Source: Flavobacterium sp. RSP15 (GTDB lineage: Bacteria > Bacteroidota > Bacteroidia > Flavobacteriales > Flavobacteriaceae). From it: 64,000 bases of DNA. Below the pieces are notes generated by a model, which searched no databases, was not told the origin of the DNA, and saw only the letters and a program-made list of their open reading frames with translations. The position numbers and the translations under genes are program-made. Of this stretch, positions 8,143 through 16,479 are shown piece by piece (position 1 is the first letter of the stretch; the number at the start of each line of letters is the position of its first letter). Location of the stretch: NCBI RefSeq assembly GCF_003968755.1, contig NZ_RYDL01000005.1:160244-224243 (forward strand), in the 5' to 3' direction.

Positions 8143-9245
8143 TTTCTGTTAATTTTCATTACATCTAACCATTGCATGCCTATATTTTCAATTGAGAAGG
8201 ATTGTACGCTTGCCAATGCATTATGTTTACAATGCTGATACAATACTTCGCCTTCAATGAATAAATTCATCGCTTCCGTCATTTTACTACCATTTTGATT
8301 TTCAACTAATAAACCATTTTCTTTATTTACAATTATTTCACTTGGACCAGTTAAGCAGTCAAAGGATATTACCGGTGTATTACAGGCTAATGATTCTAGT
8401 AGAACATTTGGCAGTCCTTCATTCAAGCTACTCAAAACAAAGAATTTAGCATTTTTCAGGTACTTAAACGGATTCTGTTTAAACCCTAAAAAATGAACTT
8501 TATCTCCCAGCTTTTTTTCTTTTACTAACTTTAAAAGAATATTTTTCCTTTCGCCTTCCCCTAATAAAACCAAATGTATCCCTTTTTGGGGTAAAGTCGA
8601 ATGGGCATACGCCTCAATTAATTTATCAAATTGCTTGATATTAGTTTCCATTTGACCTATCCCAATAATATACTCAAAGTTAAGTGCCACAGGTTCTTCA
8701 CTCTTCCTGACAATTTCCTCAATATCTATAGGATTGTAAATGGTAATCGCATTTTTCAGCTGGTGCTTTCGCGCTATTAACTCTTTCGATTGATTAGAAA
8801 CACTAACCACTTTATAACAATTTCCATACATGTATCGGGTAAGCACCGACCAATTGGGCATATAATGATTAATCAAATAACTGTGCACGGTGAAAATAGT
8901 ATTGGTTTTATAAAGCCATTTTGAAATTAATAATTCTTGAATGGGTTTTATCCTAAATCGGAAATCAATAATAAAATCAAATTCATGCTCTTTCAAATAG
9001 TTCTTCAAAAATAAAAACCGACTGAATTTATTTAAAAAACCGTTGGTTTTGTTTTTCATTTTACCCAAATTGACTAATTTTCCGGCATAGGAATAGGAAA
9101 CGGCATCCAGGACAATAATAATATGAACTTCTATGCCCTGTTTTTCAAAAAAAAAGGATAAAACAGCCATCACTTTTTCAGCACCTCCATCACTTAAGCG
9201 GTACCCTATTAATGCAATTTTATATTTTTTATTGGGTATTATCAT
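8139..9245 (-). CDS. Family 4 glycosyltransferase
   Basis: A retaining GT-B glycosyltransferase of about 368 residues. It has YRLSDGGAEKVMAVL near the N-terminus and the C-terminal donor site SSLNEGLPNVLLESLACNTP. The frame also opens at a TTG two codons upstream (9251), but the ATG at 9245 is chosen because it leaves a normal leader after the promoter. It is the first gene of the 9245-6638 operon, with a 4-bp overlap to the FdtA-like gene. The promoter at 9268-9297 overlaps the start of the divergent gene at 9292. Confidence 0.9.
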   Translation of the reverse strand: MIIPNKKYKIALIGYRLSDGGAEKVMAVLSFFFEKQGIEVHIIIVLDAVSYSYAGKLVNLGKMKNKTNGFLNKFSRFLFLKNYLKEHEFDFIIDFRFRIKPIQELLISKWLYKTNTIFTVHSYLINHYMPNWSVLTRYMYGNCYKVVSVSNQSKELIARKHQLKNAITIYNPIDIEEIVRKSEEPVALNFEYIIGIGQMETNIKQFDKLIEAYAHSTLPQKGIHLVLLGEGERKNILLKLVKEKKLGDKVHFLGFKQNPFKYLKNAKFFVLSSLNEGLPNVLLESLACNTPVISFDCLTGPSEIIVNKENGLLVENQNGSKMTEAMNLFIEGEVLYQHCKHNALASVQSFSIENIGMQWLDVMKINRK

Positions 9246-9267
9246 TCTCAATTTGTTATTTTCGTCT

Positions 9268-9297
9268 CAAATATAACGCTTTTAAAAAAACATGCAA
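9268..9297 (-). promoter_or_regulatory. Promoter of the glycosyltransferase/FdtA operon, overlapping the divergent start codon
   Basis: The minus strand reads TTG (9297-9295), a 19-nt spacer, then TATATTTG (9275-9268), a perfect match to the consensus. The TTG falls within the second and third codons of the plus-strand gene that begins at 9292, so the two divergent genes share control DNA. A weaker plus-strand pair, TTG 9232-9234 and TATTTTCG 9257-9264 (22-nt spacer), may serve the plus-strand gene. Confidence 0.65.
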
Positions 9298-10191
9298 GAT
9301 AATCCACTAGTCACCGTTATTTGTTTGTGTTACAATCATAAAGATTTTGTTGTAGAGAGTTTAATGTCCGTATTAAACCAACACTACAATACTATTGAGT
9401 TGATTATCGTAGACGATTGCAGTACTGATAATTCTAAATCCGTAATTGAGAAATGGCTTCTGGATTATCCACAAATTCCATTTATAGCCAATGACACTAA
9501 TTTAGGGAATACTAAGTCTTTCAATAATGCCTTAAAAACAGCAAAAGGGGATTATATTATTGACTTGGCTGCTGATGATGTTTTATTGCCCAATTGCATC
9601 ACTTCACAAATAAATGCTTTCAACAACACAACTTTTAAAAATCTTGGAATTGTATATGGAAACGTCGAATTAATCACTGAAAAAGGCAAACACGAATCTT
9701 ATTATTTCCCTGTTGATAGCTTTCAAAAGGTAGTCAAGGAAAGAACAACGGGAGATATTTATGAATCAGTTCTTTCTGGTGGTGACTGTATTTGCTCCGT
9801 TTCATCAATGGTCAAAAAATCACTGTTCGATGCTTTGAACGGCTATGATGAAACGCTGGCGTACGAGGATTTGGATTTTTGGGTTCGGGCTTCCCGAACG
9901 TACGAATTTGACTTTATTGATGCTATTCTGGTTCAAAAAAGAATTGTACACCACTCCCTAGGCACGCATTTTTTTAAGAAAAAAGATGCCAGAGCTAGAA
10001 AAATTAATCAGAGTACATATTTGATACTTAAAAAAGCAATTGGGCTTAATAGAACAAAAAAAGAGGATAAAGCAATTTTAAAACGCATTCATTTTGAGAT
10101 GATTCTCGCCTATAAAACTGCTCATAATACGTTGTTACTACGCTATATTATTATGGAAATTAAGTTGCGATTCCATTTGTTAGCTTCATAA
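9292..10191 (+). CDS. Family 2 glycosyltransferase on the opposite strand to its cluster
   Basis: A 299-residue inverting GT-A enzyme: VTVICLCYNH at the start, IIVDDCSTDNS for nucleotide binding, DLAADDV in the DxD position, and YEDLDFWVRAS in the acceptor region. It is the only plus-strand gene between minus-strand genes. Only 46 bp separate it from the divergent gene, and one base separates its stop (10191) from the stop of the next gene (10193). This packing suggests local inversion or insertion of a single cassette. It belongs functionally with the surface-glycan cluster. Confidence 0.9.
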   Translation: MQDNPLVTVICLCYNHKDFVVESLMSVLNQHYNTIELIIVDDCSTDNSKSVIEKWLLDYPQIPFIANDTNLGNTKSFNNALKTAKGDYIIDLAADDVLLPNCITSQINAFNNTTFKNLGIVYGNVELITEKGKHESYYFPVDSFQKVVKERTTGDIYESVLSGGDCICSVSSMVKKSLFDALNGYDETLAYEDLDFWVRASRTYEFDFIDAILVQKRIVHHSLGTHFFKKKDARARKINQSTYLILKKAIGLNRTKKEDKAILKRIHFEMILAYKTAHNTLLLRYIIMEIKLRFHLLAS

Positions 10192-10192
10192 A

Positions 10193-10948
10193 CTACACTA
10201 TCAAATACTCGTCCAGCAAGGCTTTCTCTCCCTCCCAATCTCTGGAAATGGCATTTTTTATAAATTTTGCCGGAATACCACCAATCAAAATATTTGAACC
10301 AAATGACGTATAATCCGCAGTACACACACTACTGGAGCCTATCGTACAAAAATCAGGGGTAGTCGTATTTTGCAGTACCGTAACCCTGCTGGCGGCATAG
10401 TTGTAATTTCCTATTCTAATTGGTGCAGTCATTTTAAACTTTTCACCCGTAGTAGTATCCATCATCTGATGGAAATTAGTGTCCATAATTTGTGATTCCG
10501 AACCAAAACGGGCGTAATCCCCTAATACAACATGCTCCATACAAATCAATTTTGCATTTGAGGCCAATGAAGCCATGTGTCCCAATTCGCACAATCCTTT
10601 GTCACCAATGTAAATAAAATAATCTTTACCCAATTGTATGTGACCTTTTAAAATGAGCGTTCCCAAAATAGTAATTTCGGCAATTCCTTTGTGAAGCGTA
10701 TTCATTTCATAAGGTTGTCCAAAACCGATCATTCCCTTTTTGACAACTCCCTCAATTTTGATTGCACCCGTTATTGAAGTAAATTTTACTTTTCCATAAA
10801 AAAATACAGGGAGCTGCTTAGCAATAGGATACGGAAATTTTTTAAAATTAAAATATACCGTTTTGGTCCAGTTTACGGAATAATACAGTTGTAACCGATG
10901 ATAAAAAAATCTTACTTTTCTGTAAACATTCTTAAGTATTTCAATCAT
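10193..10948 (-). CDS. Left-handed beta-helix (hexapeptide) acyltransferase
   Basis: A 251-residue protein whose middle and C-terminal parts show irregular hexapeptide repeats (for example ILGTLILKG, LGDYARFG, IGNYNY, IGSSSVC, IGGIPAKFIK), ending in the GGIPAKxIK signature of sugar O- or N-acetyltransferases. DTNFHQ supplies a likely catalytic His. It overlaps the flippase gene by 8 bp, so both are translated from one message. The family transfers acetyl or similar groups from CoA to sugars. It is longer than FdtC, so equating it with dTDP-Fuc3N acetyltransferase is not justified. Confidence 0.82.
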   Translation of the reverse strand: MIEILKNVYRKVRFFYHRLQLYYSVNWTKTVYFNFKKFPYPIAKQLPVFFYGKVKFTSITGAIKIEGVVKKGMIGFGQPYEMNTLHKGIAEITILGTLILKGHIQLGKDYFIYIGDKGLCELGHMASLASNAKLICMEHVVLGDYARFGSESQIMDTNFHQMMDTTTGEKFKMTAPIRIGNYNYAASRVTVLQNTTTPDFCTIGSSSVCTADYTSFGSNILIGGIPAKFIKNAISRDWEGEKALLDEYLIV

Positions 10949-12428
10949 TCTTTTTCTTAATTATAGCATTGAACAATTCTTTTAATGCGGTCTTTTTGTT
11001 CATTTCAAATAAAACAAAAACAATCGACACTACTACCATTAGTGACATTAAGCCATACTTTAAAATTGGATTTGGGAGGTATCGGAACAAAAAAGTTGCC
11101 ACACACAGCAAGATGCAAACTAAATAAGTGTTATAAAAATCGCTTTCAAAATAAAACCCATATCTTTTTTTGGTGATTATTTTTAAACCCAAAAAATGAA
11201 TGAAATAATAAAGCAAAAAACTAAATCCAAGACCTTCCAAACCGTAATAATAATACCCTAAAATATTCAAAATAAGCGAAATGCTATTAAATCCAACAGC
11301 AGTTCGCATAAACATTTTCGCATCGCCTTTGGCAATCAAAATATAACCCATTGACCACGAAACGGCCCGAAACATCATTGCTAATATTCCAAAACAAACC
11401 ATTGGAATAATGGCGTTAAATTCCGGTGTAAATATAATTTTAACAATCAACGGAATGAACGTTAAAAATAAAATGATTACCGGTGTAATAATCAATATTG
11501 AAACAAACGATTGCTGAACAACACTGGTTCTTACTTTTTCATTATCCGTACTAATGAACGCTAATCTTGGAAAATAATCGGTACTCATGACCGTAAAAAT
11601 TACTCCCACATAGGAATTCAACAATGTGAAACCGGCATTATAAAACCCAACTTGTTCTAAACCACCCCATTTTCCAACAAAAATTTGAATCAAATACGTT
11701 GATAACAAGGTCAGCAAACCACTTAATGTCAATAAAATACCTAGTCTAATAATACTTTTTCCTTCGGCATTTCCTTGTTCTTTGGAAAACACATTTTTTT
11801 CAATTGGTATTTTTTTCGAATAATAAAAAGAAACCAATAGTGAGGCTAAAGAGGCAACTATGATTGTCGGGACAATGGCATCAATCCGGTAATAATAATA
11901 CAACGGAATTGAAACTAACAACCCCAATCCATTTCCATAAAAATTAGCTTTGGCTAAAAGCCGCATTTTTCTTAAACCCTGCAAAACAACCAGCTGGCCA
12001 ATCATTAATTGCCTGAACAACAAGGTGATCGAAATAAAAACAAAGGTAAAAGTATGATTCGAATTCCCAAAAGTAATTTGGCTCAGCCAACTAGAAAACA
12101 GGATCACAAGAACGCATCCTAAAATCCCGGTTAGTACTGCGAGCTTTTTTATAAGTGCTGCTACAGATGCAATCGTACTTAAATTGTCGTTTTTGTAGCT
12201 ACTGGAAAGGTGTTTTACACCACTGGTTTCAATCCCTAAACCAGTAACACCGCCCACAAGATTTATAGCCGAGTTCAACAAAGAAATAATCCCCATTCCC
12301 TCAGGCCCAATAAAAACAGCAATACACTTAGTCCGGATGACTCCAATAATAATCATAAAAAACTGAACGCCTCCAAAAAGCGAAGTCGTTTTTACAATGC
12401 GATGATATGACGTTTTACTATCGGACAC
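10941..12428 (-). CDS. Wzx-like polysaccharide flippase (MATE/MOP superfamily)
   Basis: A 495-residue integral membrane protein with about 12-14 hydrophobic spans and the polysaccharide-synthase/Wzx N-terminal pattern (TTSLFGGVQFFMIIIGVIRT, then FIGPEGMGIISL). It would flip lipid-linked oligosaccharide repeat units across the inner membrane. It lies between the DegT aminotransferase (3-bp gap) and the acyltransferase (8-bp overlap), as expected for an O-antigen or capsule cluster. No Wzy polymerase was recognised in the window. Confidence 0.88.
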   Translation of the reverse strand: MSDSKTSYHRIVKTTSLFGGVQFFMIIIGVIRTKCIAVFIGPEGMGIISLLNSAINLVGGVTGLGIETSGVKHLSSSYKNDNLSTIASVAALIKKLAVLTGILGCVLVILFSSWLSQITFGNSNHTFTFVFISITLLFRQLMIGQLVVLQGLRKMRLLAKANFYGNGLGLLVSIPLYYYYRIDAIVPTIIVASLASLLVSFYYSKKIPIEKNVFSKEQGNAEGKSIIRLGILLTLSGLLTLLSTYLIQIFVGKWGGLEQVGFYNAGFTLLNSYVGVIFTVMSTDYFPRLAFISTDNEKVRTSVVQQSFVSILIITPVIILFLTFIPLIVKIIFTPEFNAIIPMVCFGILAMMFRAVSWSMGYILIAKGDAKMFMRTAVGFNSISLILNILGYYYYGLEGLGFSFLLYYFIHFLGLKIITKKRYGFYFESDFYNTYLVCILLCVATFLFRYLPNPILKYGLMSLMVVVSIVFVLFEMNKKTALKELFNAIIKKKND

Positions 12429-12431
12429 TTT

Positions 12432-13550
12432 TTAATATGTATTTAAAATTGCAATAATATGACGAACCTCCTCCGATGTCAAGGCAGGACTTATGGGCAA
12501 ACTCAAAACTTCTTCATGAATTTTTTCAGTAATTGGAAAGGACAACATATTCCATCCCGCAGTCTCAGAAGAGAAAGCTTTTTGACGGTGGGGCGAAACT
12601 GGATAATGGATAACCGTTTGAATTCCGTTTTGACGTAAATATTCTTGTAAATCCGTTCTATCCTGAGTTCGAATGACAAATAAATGAAAGACATGATTGT
12701 TTGACAAATCCCAAAATGGAAGTGTTATTTTATCGTTTTTTATTTCGGATAAATAGCGATTGGCAATTGTTCTTCGGCGGTCGTTCTCAGCATTTAAAAA
12801 CGGTAATTTCACATTTAAAAAAGCAGCTTGCAATTCGTCTAATCTGGAGTTTATCCCTACATAGTCATTATAATACTTGGTTTCCGATCCGTAATTTCGA
12901 AGCGACTGAATAACCCTGGCTAATTCAGAATCATTAGTCGTAACGGCACCGGCATCGCCTAATGCCCCTAGATTTTTCCCAGGATAAAAACTATAGGCTT
13001 GGGTTTTTGGCTTTTGGTTTTGGGTCTTCGCACTTTCATCTTCAAAGGAAGCCCCGTGAGCCTGAGCCGCATCTTCTACTACTAATAAATTGTTTGCTGC
13101 AGCAATTTCATTTATTTTCTCCATTTCTGCCAGCTGTCCGTAGAGATGAACGACTAGAATAGCTCCTGTTTTAGAAGTGATTTTTGCTGTAATTAAATCG
13201 GGATCCAAGTTATAGGTTTCTAATTTTGGCTCGCTCAGAACCGGAATTAAATCTGCTTGCAAAATAGCGAGAATACTGGCAATGTACGTGTTTGCTGGCA
13301 CAATGACTTCGTCCCCTTTTTGCAGTTTTCCTAACACGATATAGGCTTTAAAAACGAGCACTAAAGCATCAAAACCATTTCCCGTCCCAATACAGTATTT
13401 TGTTCCGCAATAAGCCGCAAAATTGGTTTCAAACTCGCTGACTTCATTCCCTAAAATATACCAACCATTCGCTAAAAACCCTTTTAATTTTTCCTGAAAA
13501 GCGGTTTCATAGGGCTTGTTTGTTTTTTTTAAATCTAAAAATGGTATCAT
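12432..13550 (-). CDS. DegT/DnrJ/EryC1 sugar aminotransferase, FdtB-like
   Basis: A 372-residue PLP enzyme that would aminate a keto-sugar nucleotide. It begins IPFLDLKKTN, has GNGFDALVL for phosphate binding, VVEDAAQAHGA for the pyridine-ring Asp, and SFYPGKNLGALGDAGA with the Schiff-base lysine. The C-terminal HLFVIR and VIHYPVSPHRQ match the FdtB/QdtB/VioA group. With the FdtA-like isomerase at 7738-8142 it suggests synthesis of a dTDP-3-amino-3,6-dideoxyhexose. It overlaps the FemAB-like gene by 4 bp. Confidence 0.9.
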   Translation of the reverse strand: MIPFLDLKKTNKPYETAFQEKLKGFLANGWYILGNEVSEFETNFAAYCGTKYCIGTGNGFDALVLVFKAYIVLGKLQKGDEVIVPANTYIASILAILQADLIPVLSEPKLETYNLDPDLITAKITSKTGAILVVHLYGQLAEMEKINEIAAANNLLVVEDAAQAHGASFEDESAKTQNQKPKTQAYSFYPGKNLGALGDAGAVTTNDSELARVIQSLRNYGSETKYYNDYVGINSRLDELQAAFLNVKLPFLNAENDRRRTIANRYLSEIKNDKITLPFWDLSNNHVFHLFVIRTQDRTDLQEYLRQNGIQTVIHYPVSPHRQKAFSSETAGWNMLSFPITEKIHEEVLSLPISPALTSEEVRHIIAILNTY

Positions 13551-14497
13551 ACTAGATTCATTTTATAAAAGTCTTGGCCATATACCGTGCAGCCTAATTC
13601 TTCTTTTTGTTTCAAAAGTCCGGCATGAAATCCGCTTTCATTAGTATCATTTACAATACCCATATCAAAAAAAAGCATGCCTTGTTTTTTGTATTTTTCT
13701 ATTAAAGTAATAAATGCAAAATCCAATGCGCGCAACTCCTCGCCTTTTTTAGTGGTGGCTCCATATTGTGATTTCACCACCTTTTCGGTTTCAAACAGGG
13801 TCACTCCGGCAACTATTACATCGTCATAATACACTGAAAATTGTTTGATGTTTTGCGGAAATAATATCTTTAATTTTGTGATTTCTTGCAAGGTATGAAC
13901 TGGTTTTGCATTGTATTTTTCACGCAATCTTGGTTCTAAAACCAATTCCCAGAAAGAGTCCGGCTCCGCTTCCTCGACAAGTTGCAAGTCAAATACTTCC
14001 ATTTTTCTCAAATGCTTCAATTTACTTTTAGAAACCGTCAAAGGCATTGCTAAATTAATGGCCAAATTCATTTCTTTCTTCTCCAGAAAAGCACCTTTTT
14101 TAAGCAAGAAAAACTCCATTTCAGCATTTCCTTTTGAAAGATAAAAAAAAGGGATTTGTTTCAAATAAAAGGATTGGATGCTATGGTCTTTAAAAAAAGA
14201 CAAAACACAGTCTACAAGTTCCGCTACTATTTCTGCTTTTATTATCGCTGAATAAACCAAGCCGCCATAGGTCAAACCCTGATGTGAAAAAATGCTGTTT
14301 TCCAATTTATTAGCTGGCAAAACTGCTACCAGTTTTTGTTTGTCATAAATAAGTACTGAAAAATCTTCAAAGCGATCCTCATGGTATTCCATAAAATCAC
14401 GGTGAAACAAAAAGGTTGCATTTTTGGCTTGACCAATAAAGGAATTCCAATGGGCATAATCGCTTTTTTGATATCGTTTGACGGTATAATTTTTCAC
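13547..14497 (-). CDS. FemAB/GNAT-like acyltransferase
   Basis: A 316-residue protein with the two-lobed GNAT layout of the FemAB-like group: an N-terminal lobe with FLFHRDFMEYHEDRF and LVAVLPAN, and a C-terminal lobe with VAGVTLFET, QYGATTKKG, LDFAFITL and FFDMGIVND. There is no signal peptide or transmembrane span. Translational coupling to the aminotransferase gene (4-bp overlap) makes an N-acylating role on the new amino sugar plausible, but this is inference from position. Confidence 0.72.
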   Translation of the reverse strand: MKNYTVKRYQKSDYAHWNSFIGQAKNATFLFHRDFMEYHEDRFEDFSVLIYDKQKLVAVLPANKLENSIFSHQGLTYGGLVYSAIIKAEIVAELVDCVLSFFKDHSIQSFYLKQIPFFYLSKGNAEMEFFLLKKGAFLEKKEMNLAINLAMPLTVSKSKLKHLRKMEVFDLQLVEEAEPDSFWELVLEPRLREKYNAKPVHTLQEITKLKILFPQNIKQFSVYYDDVIVAGVTLFETEKVVKSQYGATTKKGEELRALDFAFITLIEKYKKQGMLFFDMGIVNDTNESGFHAGLLKQKEELGCTVYGQDFYKMNLV

Positions 14498-14532
14498 GCT
14501 TTGGTTTTAGACTTTGTGAAAGTAATCATTTT

Positions 14533-15135
14533 TTATTTAGGTTCTAAAGTGGGCAGATACCATTTGAATTTTACGGCCATCAACCGAATCACAATAATAA
14601 AAATCGACGTTGTTATGTATAAAATATCCTTATCCAAATTAAATTCCCGAAGCATAAAAAACAGCATTCCGCCCAGAATACAAATCGTGGCGTAAATTTC
14701 CCGTCTGAAAATCACCGGAATATCGTTGCATAAAATATCCCGAATAACCCCTCCAAAACAAGCTGTGATCGTTCCTAATGCAATGCATATAACAGGATGC
14801 AAACCAATATTTATTCCTTTTTCAAGACCAATTAATGTGAAAACGCCCAGCCCGACGGTATCAAATAAAAACAAAGAAGTGCGCAAACGATCAAATTTTT
14901 TCCTGAAAATAATCGACAAAACAAACCCCAAAAAAATCACATACACGTAATTCAGGTCCAGCATCCAGCCCACGGGCGTCCTACCAATCATAACATCTCG
15001 CAAGGTTCCGCCGCCAACAGCCGTTACAAACGCAATGATGAACACCCCAAAAGGATCGAGTTTTTTACTCATAGCGGTCAATGCGCCTGACATGGTAAAA
15101 GCAATCGTACCGACAAAGTCTAGAAAGTAAAACAT
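14533..15135 (-). CDS. TRIC/UPF0126 family membrane protein
   Basis: A 200-residue membrane protein built from two tandem three-helix units, each with a glycine-rich kinked helix: AVGGGTLRDVMIGR and CFGGVIRDILCND. This is the signature of the prokaryotic trimeric intracellular cation channel (formerly UPF0126) family, with seven predicted spans. Its stop is 35 bp ahead of the FemAB-like gene on the same strand, so read-through into the glycan operon is possible, but a functional link is not expected. Confidence 0.88.
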   Translation of the reverse strand: MFYFLDFVGTIAFTMSGALTAMSKKLDPFGVFIIAFVTAVGGGTLRDVMIGRTPVGWMLDLNYVYVIFLGFVLSIIFRKKFDRLRTSLFLFDTVGLGVFTLIGLEKGINIGLHPVICIALGTITACFGGVIRDILCNDIPVIFRREIYATICILGGMLFFMLREFNLDKDILYITTSIFIIVIRLMAVKFKWYLPTLEPK

Positions 15136-15278
15136 TTAGATTGAAATTTTTTAATTTTGGAATTTTGACAAAAATAAAGAAAATACTCGTAAAAATAACC
15201 AAAGCAACTGGCATTAATGCTGCTATTGCTTCCAAATAAATATTCGGATCAGATTAGAAAACTGGATTTTCTCTGTGT

Positions 15279-15286
15279 ATCTTTGT
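15279..15286 (+). promoter_or_regulatory. Candidate -7 element of the rRNA/tRNA methyltransferase gene
   Basis: TATCTTTG is a perfect -7 box 26 bp before the TTG start at 15313. No TTG lies at the -33 spacing. Confidence 0.45.
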
Positions 15287-15312
15287 CGTGTTTAATTAAA
15301 TAGAGGAAAGCC

Positions 15313-16098
15313 TTGAAACAAATTACTTCGATACAAAATCCGCACATAAAATCCTTAGTGCAATTGCAGGAAAAAGCAAAAGCACGCAAACAATCCGGTA
15401 CTTTTTTGATAGAGGGAAAACGGGAAATTTCAATTGCAATCAAAGGCGGTTACGAAATAGAAACTTTATTGTTTTTACCTGAACTTTGTTCCGAGACCGA
15501 AGCGCATCAATTGTCTGAAAATGCAGAATTGATCGAAATCAATAAAGAAGTCTACCAGAAACTGGCTTATCGCGATACCACCGAAGGTATTTTGGCTATA
15601 GCCAAAACCAAATCATTGCGATTATCCGATTTAGAATTATCCGAAAACCCATTGATTCTAGTTGCTGAAGCACCTGAAAAACCGGGAAACATTGGCGCTT
15701 TGTTGCGCACTGCGGATGCTGCTAATCTGGATGCCGTGATTATTGCCAACCCAAAAAGCGATTTATACAACCCAAATATTGTGCGTTCCAGCGTAGGTTG
15801 TTTGTTTACCAACCAAATTGCAACCGGAACTACAGCAGAAATTATTGCTTTTTTGAAGGAACGAAAAATCAATTTTTATTGTGCAACCCTACAAAACTCC
15901 ACTTCCTATCATACCCAAGATTACACCACACCAACGGCTTTAGTAGTAGGAACAGAGGCAACTGGCTTGACAGCAGCATGGCGAGAAGAAGCCACCCACA
16001 ATATTATTATTCCAATGCAGGGCGAAATCGATTCGATGAATGTTTCCGTTGCTGCAGCCATCTTGATCTTTGAAGCCAAAAGACAACGGGGATTTTAG
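15313..16098 (+). CDS. TrmH-family (SpoU) RNA 2'-O-methyltransferase
   Basis: A 261-residue SPOUT methyltransferase using S-adenosylmethionine to methylate a ribose 2'-OH in rRNA or tRNA. The N-terminal SpoU substrate-binding domain begins ITSIQNPHIKSL and holds FLIEGKREI. The knotted domain has motif 1 APEKPGNIGALLRTADAA, motif 2 VVGTEATGL and motif 3 IPMQGEIDSMNVSVAAAI. The start codon is TTG; no ATG lies between it and the domain. The target nucleotide cannot be predicted. Confidence 0.92.
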   Translation: MKQITSIQNPHIKSLVQLQEKAKARKQSGTFLIEGKREISIAIKGGYEIETLLFLPELCSETEAHQLSENAELIEINKEVYQKLAYRDTTEGILAIAKTKSLRLSDLELSENPLILVAEAPEKPGNIGALLRTADAANLDAVIIANPKSDLYNPNIVRSSVGCLFTNQIATGTTAEIIAFLKERKINFYCATLQNSTSYHTQDYTTPTALVVGTEATGLTAAWREEATHNIIIPMQGEIDSMNVSVAAAILIFEAKRQRGF

Positions 16099-16479
16099 AC
16101 TGAAGATGAATGCTTTTTCAATAGGAGATTTCAAAATTCTCATTGGCATAACTAAAGACAATGGGTTTAGAGAAGGACTACTTTTAGTTAAAAGAGAAAT
16201 TTCATTTTGCTTCCAAACGTTCGCCACAGCCTTCCGGTACTATTTTTTCTGCAAAGCCACTAATTGTGTGGTAAAATGAAATAATATGTATTTTCATGCT
16301 GATGTGCATTTATTTTTAAAATGCAACACAACTGGAAAAGCAGTCTGAATCACAATTAAACCCATTTCCGGACGGACTGATTTCAGTTATGACTTTCAAA
16401 ATTTAGCGTTTAAAAAAATCCTGTAATATCGTGCTTAAATAAAATTGCATATCTGCTAACTTATTGCTATTTTTAAGAA
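16099..16479 (+). other. Intergenic region without recognised gene
   Basis: A 381-bp gap between the methyltransferase and the RelA/SpoT gene. Short open frames on both strands have no recognisable homology or signal sequence. A perfect 7-bp hairpin (TGCATTT against AAATGCA) lies at about 16304-16325. No clear terminator was seen. Confidence 0.5.

Noticed and set aside
12432..13550. Small plus-strand frames inside the aminotransferase gene
   Set aside because: They are antisense shadows without starts or homology; the minus-strand gene has all PLP-enzyme motifs.
16070..16279. 69-residue plus-strand frame after the methyltransferase
   Set aside because: It starts inside the methyltransferase gene, has no recognisable motif and no promoter or homologous pattern.
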